64,000 bases of DNA from Arthrobacter sp. B1805 (lineage in GTDB: Bacteria > Actinomycetota > Actinomycetes > Actinomycetales > Micrococcaceae). This document shows, in pieces, positions 28,153-36,296 of the stretch. The notes beneath the pieces are model-generated. The model saw only the letters and a list, made by a program, of their open reading frames with translations, was not told the origin of the DNA and ran no database searches. The position numbers and the translations under genes are program-made. How positions within the stretch are numbered: position 1 is the stretch's first letter; each line of letters opens with the position of its first letter. Location of the stretch: contig NZ_PJIQ01000007.1 of NCBI RefSeq assembly GCF_002929745.1, positions 152,721 to 216,720 of the forward strand. Reading direction: 5' to 3'.

Positions 28153-29508
28153 TCAGCCCTGGATGACCACCGGCTGGAAGCCCTCGGCGCGCAGGTTGCT
28201 GAGGACCTGCTCGCAGTGCTCGTCGCCCTTGGTCTCCATGTTGATGGTGATGGCGACATCGCCCATGCTGATCGATCCGCCGACGCGCGTGTGGTCCACG
28301 CCAGTGACGTTGGCATCTGACTCCGCGATGATGCGTGAGATGGTCGCCAGGGACCCGGGGCGGTCGTCGAGCAGCATGCGCACCACGAGGTAGCGGCCGG
28401 CGGCGGCGAGGCCTCGCTGGATGACCTTGAGCATGAGCATGGGGTCGATGTTGCCGCCCGAGAGAACGACGACCGTATTGCCCGGCGTGGCGCCGTTCTC
28501 CGTCAGCTTGCCGTCCAGCAGGGCCGCGACCCCGACGGCTCCAGCAGGTTCCACCACCATCTTGGCCCGTTCGAGCAGGAAGATGAGCGCCCTGGCGAGG
28601 GAGTCCTCGCTGACGGTGACGACGTCGTCCACGAGTTCCCGGATGATCGAGAACGGCAGCTGGCCAGGGCGTCCGACCGCGATGCCGTCGGCGATGGTCG
28701 AGACCTTGGTGAGCGGCACGAGGGCGTCGGCGGCGAGGGACGGCGGGTAGGCGGCCGCGTTCTCGGCCTGGACGCCGATGATCCGGATCTCGCGGCCGAG
28801 TTCCTTCGCTTTCGCCTTGATCGCCACCGCGACCCCGGCCAGCAGTCCACCTCCGCCGACGCCCATGAGGATCGTGTCGACGTCGGGCACCTGCTCGAGG
28901 ATCTCGAGGCCTATGGTCCCTTGGCCTGCCACGACGTCCACGTTGTCGAACGGATGGACGAAGACCGCGCCGGTCTCGTCGGCATATCTCTTCGCTTCGG
29001 TCAGCGCCTCATCCACGTTGTGGCCGTGCAGGACGACCTCCGCGCCATGTCCGCGCGTCGCGGCGAGCTTCGGCAACGCCACACCGAGCGGCATGTAGAT
29101 GCGGGCGGAGATGCCCAGCCGCGCGGCCGCCACCGCCACACCCTGCGCATGGTTACCTGCGGAGGCGGCCACGACGCCGCGTGCGCGCTCGGCTTCGCTG
29201 AGCTTCGCCATCCTGTTGTACGCGCCGCGGACCTTGAAGGATCCGGCGCGCTGCAGGTTCTCGCATTTGAAGGAGACGGTGGAGCCGGTCAGGCGGCCGA
29301 GGGCGCGGGACTGCTCGATGGGCGTGCGCGCGATGACGCCGTCGAGCGTGCGGTGGGCAGCCTCGACGTCGGCCAGTGTCACGGGCAGCGCGGCGGCGGG
29401 GGCGACGCCGAGGACGGACGTCGCGGGTGCGGCCGCCGCCGGTGAGGTCGCCGACAGTGTGGTGGTCGCGGCTGGAGTGAGGGGTGCTGCAACAGTCTGC
29501 TCGGTCAT
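28153..29508 (-). CDS. ilvA: Threonine ammonia-lyase with one ACT domain
   Basis: PLP-dependent deaminase making 2-oxobutanoate from threonine (isoleucine route). The PLP lysine motif is GSFKVRGAYNRM, the glycine loop is MGVGGGGLLAGVAV, and there is a single C-terminal ACT domain (YLVVRMLLDDRPGSLATISR). The arrangement (about 451 residues with one ACT-like domain) fits the short biosynthetic/catabolic type found in actinobacteria, not the two-ACT E. coli IlvA. The first 40 residues are Ala/Thr-rich and probably disordered. It overlaps the upstream transporter gene by 4 bases. Confidence 0.93.
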   Translation of the reverse strand: MTEQTVAAPLTPAATTTLSATSPAAAAPATSVLGVAPAAALPVTLADVEAAHRTLDGVIARTPIEQSRALGRLTGSTVSFKCENLQRAGSFKVRGAYNRMAKLSEAERARGVVAASAGNHAQGVAVAAARLGISARIYMPLGVALPKLAATRGHGAEVVLHGHNVDEALTEAKRYADETGAVFVHPFDNVDVVAGQGTIGLEILEQVPDVDTILMGVGGGGLLAGVAVAIKAKAKELGREIRIIGVQAENAAAYPPSLAADALVPLTKVSTIADGIAVGRPGQLPFSIIRELVDDVVTVSEDSLARALIFLLERAKMVVEPAGAVGVAALLDGKLTENGATPGNTVVVLSGGNIDPMLMLKVIQRGLAAAGRYLVVRMLLDDRPGSLATISRIIAESDANVTGVDHTRVGGSISMGDVAITINMETKGDEHCEQVLSNLRAEGFQPVVIQG

Positions 29509-30836
29509 TGGGAGGTCTCTTCCTGGAGGGCTGGCGCCGATGGAGCGGCGTGAGGTTCCGGGGTGCTGGCCAGCGATGCCGAGGCGTCCCGCCCCGCCGT
29601 CGCCGGCCCGCTAATGCCTTGTCCCTCCCCGAGCGGACGGTGGTCCTGCGCCACCTCCGGATCATATTCCCAGGCCCGCTGCGCGATGTAGCGCACGGAC
29701 GTGTTGAGCACCGCCAGGAGCGGGACGGAGAAGAGCGCGCCGGGGATACCTGCCAGCAGGGTGCCGCCGGCAACCGCGAGAACGACGGCGAGCGGGTGCA
29801 GTGCGACGGCTGGGCCCATGATGAGGGGTTGGAGGACGTGACCCTCGAGCTGCTGGACCAGGAGCACGATCGCGAGCATGACGAGCGCGTTGACCCACCC
29901 GTTGGCCACGAGGGCCAGCAGGACGGCGACAGAGCCCGTGGCCAGCGCGCCGACGATCGGGATGAACGACCCGAGGAAGACCAGCACCCCGAGCGGCAGG
30001 GCCAACGGCACACCGATGATCGCGGCGCCTACGCCGATGCCGATCGCGTCGACGGCGGCGACGAGCATCTGGACCCGGACGTAACTGGCCATGGAAGCCC
30101 AGCCCCTGCGGCCGGCGCCGTCCACGGCTGCCCGCGCGCGCAGGGGTGCGAGCCCGACGACGAAGCGCCAGATCCGTCCGCCGTCGAGCAGGAAGAAGAT
30201 GAGGGTGAACACCGTGAGCAGCGTGCCCGCGGCGACGTGCCCCGCCGTCGTGCCGAAGGAGAGAGCGCCGCTGAGGATCGAGGCGCTGTTGTTCTGCGCG
30301 GCGTCGCCGATGTCCTGGAGGTACTGGTCGATCTGCGACGTGGTGAGTTGCAGTGGCCCCTGGGCCAGCCAGTCCAGCATCTGCTGGATACCAGCGCGGG
30401 CCTCACCCCAGAGACTGGTGAAGCCGAGCGCCAGCTGCCGTCCTACGAGCGAGAGGGCCGTCGCGATGATGCCGAAGAAGCCGACGAGCGTGACGGCGAC
30501 AGCGAGGCCGTTGGGCAGCCGCCGTCGTCGGAGCAGGTTCTTCAGCGGCATCAGCAGCGCCGCGAGCAACCCGGCGACCATGAGCGGTATGACCAGCAGG
30601 GACACCTTGCCGAGCAGGTAGACCAGCACGCCGCTGACCACGATGACGAGCCCGAGCCGCCAGGACCAGGAGGCGGCGACGCGCAGCGCGAAGGGAACGT
30701 CGGTGCGGTCGTCCGCGCGCAGGGCCGGCCGTGCACCCGCGGGTTGCTCCGGCAGTGGATTCGGCAGTGCAGCGGCCCCGCGACTCACTGCGCGCTGAAG
30801 GGCGCGCTGGGGTTTCGCTCCGGGGAGACGCTGCAT
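29505..30836 (-). CDS. AI-2E family transporter
   Basis: 443 residues with about eight hydrophobic segments and the family pattern VIPLMVAGLLAALLMPLKNLLRRR, LDWLAQGP loop, FIFFLLDGGRIWRF, and the C-terminal LGSFIPIVGALATGSVAVLLAL and PLIMGPAVALHPLAVVLAVAGG. Despite the family name, members transport diverse small solutes and sodium or protons; substrate is unknown here. AAGGA lies 7 bases before the ATG. It is the first gene of the operon with ilvA and the rhomboid gene. Confidence 0.9.
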   Translation of the reverse strand: MQRLPGAKPQRALQRAVSRGAAALPNPLPEQPAGARPALRADDRTDVPFALRVAASWSWRLGLVIVVSGVLVYLLGKVSLLVIPLMVAGLLAALLMPLKNLLRRRRLPNGLAVAVTLVGFFGIIATALSLVGRQLALGFTSLWGEARAGIQQMLDWLAQGPLQLTTSQIDQYLQDIGDAAQNNSASILSGALSFGTTAGHVAAGTLLTVFTLIFFLLDGGRIWRFVVGLAPLRARAAVDGAGRRGWASMASYVRVQMLVAAVDAIGIGVGAAIIGVPLALPLGVLVFLGSFIPIVGALATGSVAVLLALVANGWVNALVMLAIVLLVQQLEGHVLQPLIMGPAVALHPLAVVLAVAGGTLLAGIPGALFSVPLLAVLNTSVRYIAQRAWEYDPEVAQDHRPLGEGQGISGPATAGRDASASLASTPEPHAAPSAPALQEETSQ

Positions 30837-30870
30837 GGGCCAATCCTTCCATAGAAGGCCCTGGCGCCGG

Positions 30871-31788
30871 TTATCCGAGACCTGGCAGTATGCCCCAACT
30901 CGCTGAGAACGACGCCCCGGGTGGCAGCCACCGCAGGCCCTCGCCCGAGTTGAACGCGTTGGCCGGCGCCGTCATCGGCTCGATCGCCACGGCCCTGCTG
31001 ACTCCGGGGTAGATGGTGCTGATGTAGACGTGGGCGTAGGCGAAGGCCGGGTCCGCCCACAGGGTGACGCGCCGGCCGTCCGGAGCCGACAGGACGTGCT
31101 CGTGACGCCCGGACACCGGCTCGAGGTCCGTGAAGGCCGCGTCGAACTGGATGTCTCCGACGCGGCGGCCCGATCGCAGGTCGAACTGGCCGGAGACCGG
31201 CGCGGTACCGGTGGGGATCGACTGGTCGTCGGACTCGAAAACCGTCGCAGCTCGCACGGTCAGGGTGAGGTCCTCGGTCGGCACGTCCGAGATCTTGAGG
31301 TAGGGGTGCGCACCGAGGGCGAAGGGAGCATCCTCGGACGACAGGTTGGTGAGCACCTGGGTGACCGTCAGCTGCTGCTCCGTGAGCTCGTAGGCGGCGC
31401 GGTGCAGAAGGTGGAAGGGGTAGCCGTGCTGGGGGAAGACCTCGGCTTCCAGGACCACATGGGAAGGCCCTGCCTCGACCTTCCGGTACCCCGTGTTGCG
31501 CAGGAGCCCGTGGCTGGCGTTCCCCTTCGACGGCTCCGTGATGTCGAGGCGCTGCTCCTTCCCGTGCAGCGTCCATCGGCCGTCGGCCACGCGGTTGGGC
31601 CAGGGCGCCAGCAGGATGCCGCCACCGCCTGCAGGGATGTCGCCGTCACCCCAGGTCTCGGTGAGGGCGACGCCGTCGTGCTCATAGGACCTGAGGGCCG
31701 CGGCGAGGCTCGCGACGATGACGGTCGACGCACCCGCCGTGAGCGTGTAGTTCGTTCCGCTGGCCAATCGTGAGGAAGCCTGAGTCAT
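30871..31788 (-). CDS. galM: Aldose 1-epimerase family protein
   Basis: 305 residues of the GalM beta-sandwich family, which interconverts alpha- and beta-anomers of galactose or glucose before phosphorylation. Matching features are GGGILLAPWPNRVADGRW, the catalytic His region GNASHGLLRNTGYRKVE, FALGAHPYLKISD (second His), and the C-terminal Glu region ISRAVAIEPMTAPANAF-like (VSRAVAIEPMTAPANAFN). It is divergent from the DeoR-galT-galK operon, which supports a galactose role. A leaderless -10 box precedes the ATG. Confidence 0.9.
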   Translation of the reverse strand: MTQASSRLASGTNYTLTAGASTVIVASLAAALRSYEHDGVALTETWGDGDIPAGGGGILLAPWPNRVADGRWTLHGKEQRLDITEPSKGNASHGLLRNTGYRKVEAGPSHVVLEAEVFPQHGYPFHLLHRAAYELTEQQLTVTQVLTNLSSEDAPFALGAHPYLKISDVPTEDLTLTVRAATVFESDDQSIPTGTAPVSGQFDLRSGRRVGDIQFDAAFTDLEPVSGRHEHVLSAPDGRRVTLWADPAFAYAHVYISTIYPGVSRAVAIEPMTAPANAFNSGEGLRWLPPGASFSASWGILPGLG

Positions 31789-31794
31789 GCAGCG

Positions 31795-31800
31795 ATGCTA
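31795..31800 (-). promoter_or_regulatory. Leaderless -10 box for galM
   Basis: Minus-strand TAGCAT, CGCTGC, ATG 31788. Confidence 0.6.
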
Positions 31801-31826
31801 CCGCCGGGCGTCCCCCGCCCGCCCCC

Positions 31827-31855
31827 TTACTCCTGCTGGCACCGCGGCTTATGAT
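31827..31855 (+). promoter_or_regulatory. Promoter of the deoR-galTK operon
   Basis: TTACTC (31827-31832), 17-base spacer, TATGAT (31850-31855); start of transcription near 31862. Confidence 0.6.
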
Positions 31856-31862
31856 AGGTTTT

Positions 31863-31887
31863 GTTCGTTTTAGTTCGTACCCGTTCG
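31863..31887 (+). promoter_or_regulatory. Phased GTTCG operator repeats
   Basis: Three GTTCG pentamers at 31863, 31873 and 31883, exactly 10 bases apart, starting at the predicted transcription start. Such helically phased repeats on one face of DNA are typical of DeoR-family binding sites, so this is probably the regulator's own operator. Confidence 0.65.
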
Positions 31888-31921
31888 CTTCGCGTACCCC
31901 ACGACGCTCCGAAGGAGGACC

Positions 31922-32722
31922 ATGCTTGCAGCGGAGCGCCAGGCGGCGATCCTCGACAGGCTCACGCATCAGCCTGCCGTGCGGGTGAGCGGGCTGGCCC
32001 TGGCCCTCGGCGTCTCGGAAATGACGGTACGCCGGGACATCGATACCCTCGAGGCTCGCGGTGCGCTGGTGCGTGTCCACGGCGGAGCCGTTCGAATCGG
32101 CAGCCTCAGCTCGGTCGAAGCGGGTTTCGACGCCAACCGGACGCGCGGGGGCCTGGCGAAGCAGCAGATCGCCGCGACAGCCGTCTCGCTCCTGACGCCC
32201 GGCATGACGGTGTCCATCACGGGAGGCACCACGACCTACACCCTCGCTCCCCTCCTGGCGCGGGTCCAGGGACTCACCATCATTACCAATTCCCTTCCGC
32301 TGGCGGACGAACTCCACCGCCTGAGGTCCGCAGGCCCGGGCGACCGCGCGCCCGAGGTCCTGCTCTCGGGCGGTCAACTCACGCCGTCGAAGGCGCTCGT
32401 CGGGCCGATCGCCACCAGCACCATCTCCTCCCTCCGCGCGGACCTCTGCTTCATGGGTGCCCATGGCGTTGATGCGGCCGCCGGCATCACGACCCCGAAC
32501 CTCGCCGAGGCGGACACGAACAAGGCGTTCGCGAGGGCGTGCGGCGAGCTCGTCATCCTCGCCGACGCCACGAGGATCGGCGTTGTCAGCCTCGCCCGGG
32601 TCGCAGCGCTCGACTCCGCTACAGCCCTGGTCACCGATCAGCCACCCGACGACGACTACGGCACCCTCACCCGCATCCTCTGCGAACCCGTCCCCGACCC
32701 CCCTCTGGAAGAGCGTCCATGA
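31922..32722 (+). CDS. DeoR-family sugar regulator
   Basis: 266 residues. An N-terminal winged helix (ERQAAILDRLTHQPAVRVSG, then VSEMTVRRDIDTLEARGALV) is joined to a DeoRC sensor domain related to ribose-5-phosphate isomerase, with SITGGTTTYTLAP, LTIITNSLPLADEL, the motif MGAHGVDAAAGITTPN and ILADATRIGVVSLARVA. It overlaps galT by 4 bases, so it most likely represses the galTK operon (and perhaps galM) and is released by a galactose-pathway sugar phosphate. A strong AAGGAGG ribosome site precedes the ATG. Confidence 0.93.
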   Translation: MLAAERQAAILDRLTHQPAVRVSGLALALGVSEMTVRRDIDTLEARGALVRVHGGAVRIGSLSSVEAGFDANRTRGGLAKQQIAATAVSLLTPGMTVSITGGTTTYTLAPLLARVQGLTIITNSLPLADELHRLRSAGPGDRAPEVLLSGGQLTPSKALVGPIATSTISSLRADLCFMGAHGVDAAAGITTPNLAEADTNKAFARACGELVILADATRIGVVSLARVAALDSATALVTDQPPDDDYGTLTRILCEPVPDPPLEERP

Positions 32723-33849
32723 CCCATGTCACCCCCACCCGCCTGTCCGACGGGCGCGAGCTGATCTACTTCGACGCGCGCGAGGACAGCGTGGCACGCC
32801 ACCGCGACGCGTCCCTCGTCCGCGACGCGCGAGGGCTTCCTGCACGCGGGCCCGCCGGTACCGCACGCTTCGACGCGCTGTCCGGAGAGTGGATAGCCGT
32901 CGCGGCGCACCGCCAATCGCGGACGCATCTGCCGCCCGCCGACCAGTGCCCACTCTGCCCGACGACGCCTGCCAACCTGTCGGAGATTCCGGCGTCCGAC
33001 TACGAGGTCGTGGTGTTCGAAAACCGGTTCTCCTCGTTCGGCCCGGATCTCGGCGAGCTCCCGGGCGCGCCGGAATGGGGTACGACGGCGACGGCCTACG
33101 GTCGGTGCGAGGTCGTCGCGTTCGATTCCGCGCACGAGGGCTCCTTCGGCTCGCTCAGCGCCGAGCGCGCCAGGACGGTCATCGATGCCTGGGCCCAGCG
33201 CACCGAGGCGCTGTCCGCGATGCCCGGGATCAAGCAGGTCTTCTGCTTCGAGAACCGCGGCGCGGACATCGGCGTCACGCTCCTGCACCCCCACGGGCAG
33301 ATCTACGCGTACCCGTTCATCCCGCCGCGCGCCGCGACGCTGGCAGCGCGTGCCGCGGCGTACTTCGATGCGACCGATGGGAAGCAGACCCTCATGGGGC
33401 ACGCCCTCGCGAGCGAGCGGAGCGCGGGCGACCGCATGGTCATCGAGGGCGAGCACTTCAGCGCCTTCGTGCCGTTCGCCGCCCGATGGCCGCTCGAGGT
33501 ACACCTTGTCCCCCACCGCCAGGTGGCCGACCTCTCGGGGCTGGCGGGCGAAGAGCGCGACGAGCTGACGACGGTCTACCTCGACCTCCTCGGCAGGCTC
33601 GACGCCCTCTATCCGACACCTACGCCGTACATCGCAGCATGGCAGCAGGCGCCGATCGACGACGCCCTCCGCCCGGCGAGCTACCTGCACCTCCAGCTGA
33701 CCTCGCCCCGGCGGGCTGCGGACAAGCTGAAGTTCCTCGCGGGCTCGGAAGCCGCGATGGGCGCCTTCATCAACGACACCACGCCGGAGAAGGTCGCGGA
33801 AGCACTCCGTAGCGCCGTTCCCGGGACACCCCGGAAGGACCAGGCATGA
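32719..33849 (+). CDS. galT: Galactose-1-phosphate uridylyltransferase
   Basis: Leloir enzyme exchanging UMP between UDP-glucose and galactose-1-phosphate; 376 residues, type I. Zinc-site cysteines are in QCPLCPTT and the catalytic histidine motif is TLLHPHGQIYAYPF; VFENRFSSF and WPLEVHLVPHRQV are further family matches. It sits between the regulator and galK with 4-base overlaps on both sides, so all three are translationally coupled. Confidence 0.95.
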   Translation: MTHVTPTRLSDGRELIYFDAREDSVARHRDASLVRDARGLPARGPAGTARFDALSGEWIAVAAHRQSRTHLPPADQCPLCPTTPANLSEIPASDYEVVVFENRFSSFGPDLGELPGAPEWGTTATAYGRCEVVAFDSAHEGSFGSLSAERARTVIDAWAQRTEALSAMPGIKQVFCFENRGADIGVTLLHPHGQIYAYPFIPPRAATLAARAAAYFDATDGKQTLMGHALASERSAGDRMVIEGEHFSAFVPFAARWPLEVHLVPHRQVADLSGLAGEERDELTTVYLDLLGRLDALYPTPTPYIAAWQQAPIDDALRPASYLHLQLTSPRRAADKLKFLAGSEAAMGAFINDTTPEKVAEALRSAVPGTPRKDQA

Positions 33850-35003
33850 ACTCCACCCCACTCGACCTCGCGGCGGCCTTCACCGACCGCTTCGGCACCG
33901 AGCCGGACGGCCTGTGGTCCGCTCCGGGTCGCGTCAACCTCATCGGTGAGCACACCGACTACAACGACGGCTTCGTGCTCCCGTTCGCCATCAAGCACTC
34001 GACGACGGTCGCGGCGGCCGTCCGGAAGGACCGCACGGTACGGGTCGCGTCGACGTTCGCGCCTGACGAGGACCCGGTGACAGCCGATCTCGACACCCTG
34101 GCGGAAGGTGCTGTGCACGGCTGGGCGGCGTATCCGCTGGGAGTCCTGTGGGCCATGGAGCAGTCGGGCTACCGCTGCCCCGGGATGGACCTCCTGGTCG
34201 ACTCCTCCGTCCCGGTCGGAGCCGGGCTCTCCTCGTCGGCGGCGCTCGAGTGCTCGGTCGCCGTCGCTGCGAACGAGCTCTCCCAGGGGGGCGCGTCGCG
34301 CCGCGAACTCGCTGCGATCGGGCAATTGGCCGAGAACAGGATGGTGGGTGCGCCCACCGGGATCATGGACCAGTCGGCCTCGCTGCTGGGTGAGGCCGGG
34401 CACGCCGTCTTCCTCGACTGCCGCTCCGGCGACTCACGGCTCGTCCCCCTCGACCTCGAGGGCGCAGGACTGGAGCTCATGGTCATCGACACCCGCGTCA
34501 GCCATTCCCACTCCACCGGCGGGTACGCGGCGCGCAGGCGCTCGTGCGAGCTCGGAGCGGAGCTCATGGGCGTTCCCGCGCTCCGTGACCTCTCGGTCAA
34601 GGATCTCGCTGAGGCAGCCGGCGTCCTCGACGAGGAGACCTTCCGGCGGGTGCGTCATGTCGTGACGGAGAACGCGCGGGTCGAGGACGCCGTCGAGGTG
34701 CTCGCGAGCAAGGGACCAGCCCAGCTCGGATCGCTGCTCATCGCGAGCCACGCCTCGATGCGCGACGATTTCGAGATCTCCTGTCCCGAACTGGACGCCG
34801 CCGTGGATGCCTCGCTCGAGGCAGGCGCGATCGGCGCCCGCATGACCGGGGGCGGTTTCGGCGGTGCTGCCATCGCCCTGGCTCGTGTGGATGACGTACC
34901 CGCCATCCGGTCGGCCGTCGAGCAGGCATTCTCCTCGGCCGGCTTCCGGTCGCCGGTCATCTTCAGCGTTCTGCCCGGTGCGGGCGCCGGACGCATAGCC
35001 TGA
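33846..35003 (+). CDS. galK: Galactokinase
   Basis: GHMP kinase phosphorylating galactose at C1; 385 residues. The galactokinase signature GRVNLIGEHTDYNDGFVLP, the ATP loop VPVGAGLSSSAALE, and the third motif RMTGGGFGGAAIAL are complete. It is the last gene of the operon. galE is not in the window. Confidence 0.96.
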   Translation: MNSTPLDLAAAFTDRFGTEPDGLWSAPGRVNLIGEHTDYNDGFVLPFAIKHSTTVAAAVRKDRTVRVASTFAPDEDPVTADLDTLAEGAVHGWAAYPLGVLWAMEQSGYRCPGMDLLVDSSVPVGAGLSSSAALECSVAVAANELSQGGASRRELAAIGQLAENRMVGAPTGIMDQSASLLGEAGHAVFLDCRSGDSRLVPLDLEGAGLELMVIDTRVSHSHSTGGYAARRRSCELGAELMGVPALRDLSVKDLAEAAGVLDEETFRRVRHVVTENARVEDAVEVLASKGPAQLGSLLIASHASMRDDFEISCPELDAAVDASLEAGAIGARMTGGGFGGAAIALARVDDVPAIRSAVEQAFSSAGFRSPVIFSVLPGAGAGRIA

Positions 35004-35021
35004 CGCTCCAGCACCTGCCGC

Positions 35022-35070
35022 ACAAGGAGAAGGGCCCGCAACCGTGAGGTTTGCGGGCCCTTCTGCTTGT
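35022..35070. terminator. Very strong terminator after galK
   Basis: 14-bp perfect stem AGAAGGGCCCGCAA / TTGCGGGCCCTTCT (35028-35041, 35051-35064) extended by ACAAG / CTTGT across one mismatch to about 20 pairs. It lies between convergent genes and can serve both strands. Confidence 0.9.
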
Positions 35071-35131
35071 TCGACTGTTCGTGGACGGACGGATCCCGTG
35101 CACCTACCGCACGGGATCCGACGTCGTCGTG

Positions 35132-36001
35132 CTAGTCGTCGCCGCGAAGAATCGCGAGGAGGCGAAGGATCTCGACGTAGAGCCATACCAGCGTCACGGT
35201 CAGACCGAACGCCGCCGTCCAGGAGTACTTCTGCGGAGCGCCGTGGCGGACGCCCTCGCTGATCGACGTGAAGTCGATGATCAGGGAGAAGGCCGCCAGT
35301 CCGATGGCGAAGATCCCGATGACGACGCCGAAGGGGATACCCGTTCCCAGGAAGTCCGCGCCTCGCAGGCCCCAGGGGTCATCGTTGAGACCGAAGACCA
35401 TGAGTCCCAGGTTCACCAGCGAGAAGGCCATGTAGCTGATGATCGCGATCATGAAGAACTTCATGGCGCGTGGCGTAGCGCGCACCTTGCCGCTCTTGAA
35501 GAGTGCGAGGGTGACGCCGAAGACGACCAGGGTACCGAGCACGGCCTGCATCGCGATGCCGGGGAACATGCTCTCCAGGAACATCGTGATACCGCCGACG
35601 AACAGTCCCTCGAGGGCTGCATAGGCCAGGATCAGCGCGGGCGAGGGCTCGCGCTTGAAGGAGTTGACGAGGCCCAGCACGAAACCGCCGAGCGCCCCGA
35701 TCACCATCAGGGGAAGTGCGAGGCCAGGAACCACGAATGCCGGGATGGCCGCACCGACGAGCACGACACCCAGGCAGAGCAGGGTCTTGACGATGACGTC
35801 GTCAAAGGTCATCCGGCCTGTCTGGGCAGGGCCGGCGGACGGCTGGTTGTACATGTGCTCCAGCTGATGCTGGTTAGCCATCGCCTGGCCCGCGTAGGTC
35901 GCCGTGCCCATTCCCGCAGTACCGAACCCCGCCGTCTGGTTGCCCCGGGTAGCGGAGCGGAAGGTCTTCCCGTTGAATACCGGATTACCGCCAAGTGCCA
36001 T
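35132..36001 (-). CDS. Bax inhibitor-1/YccA family membrane protein
   Basis: 289 residues: about 80 cytoplasmic residues with NPVFNGKTFRSATRGNQT, then seven helices typical of the actinobacterial YccA-like branch (PF12811). Family sequence includes MTFDDVIVKTLLCLGVVLVG and the conserved acidic C-terminal helix region LVWLYVEILRLLAILRGDD. Homologues leak calcium or protons in a pH-dependent way; the bacterial role is unresolved. GGAGG lies about 10 bases before the ATG. The promoter region carries a 16-bp palindrome. Confidence 0.92.
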   Translation of the reverse strand: MALGGNPVFNGKTFRSATRGNQTAGFGTAGMGTATYAGQAMANQHQLEHMYNQPSAGPAQTGRMTFDDVIVKTLLCLGVVLVGAAIPAFVVPGLALPLMVIGALGGFVLGLVNSFKREPSPALILAYAALEGLFVGGITMFLESMFPGIAMQAVLGTLVVFGVTLALFKSGKVRATPRAMKFFMIAIISYMAFSLVNLGLMVFGLNDDPWGLRGADFLGTGIPFGVVIGIFAIGLAAFSLIIDFTSISEGVRHGAPQKYSWTAAFGLTVTLVWLYVEILRLLAILRGDD

Positions 36002-36115
36002 TTCTGTTAGTCCTCCAATAGGGGGCTGAGTGTTCTTGCAACCCTACCAATCCCAACGGTTCTGCTGGGGGTTTGTTCCCCGCAGGCGTCTGCCGCTTGG
36101 CCCGTAGGCCCGGGA

Positions 36116-36139
36116 ATTACAACACCAAGGCGCCTTGGT
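36116..36139 (-). promoter_or_regulatory. Bax-inhibitor gene -10 box with adjacent 16-bp palindrome
   Basis: Minus-strand TGTAAT (36121-36116) preceded by the perfect palindrome ACCAAGGCGCCTTGGT (36124-36139) where the promoter spacer would be. A second inverted repeat, GGTAA / TTACC, follows at 36137-36154. The 295-base gap to livH otherwise has no coding signal. Confidence 0.45.
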
Positions 36140-36296
36140 AAAACTTTCGTTACCGAATTGCTACCTCGGTGCGAAGCTTTTGCGAAATGACGAAACATGC
36201 CGCTAGTAACATGAACCCCACGCCCGTGACACTCGTCACAACTGTTGATCCTGGCGGCTTGCCGTCGGGCCTGCCCCCACCGTGGAGGTTCCCATC

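Noticed and set aside
29484-30854. Plus-strand open frame opposite the AI-2E transporter
   Set aside because: Asp/Glu/His-rich shadow of a membrane-protein gene; no start signal.
32719-35003. galE or UDP-sugar epimerase within the gal cluster
   Set aside because: Only regulator, galT, galK and divergent galM are present; no short-chain dehydrogenase-type frame was found.
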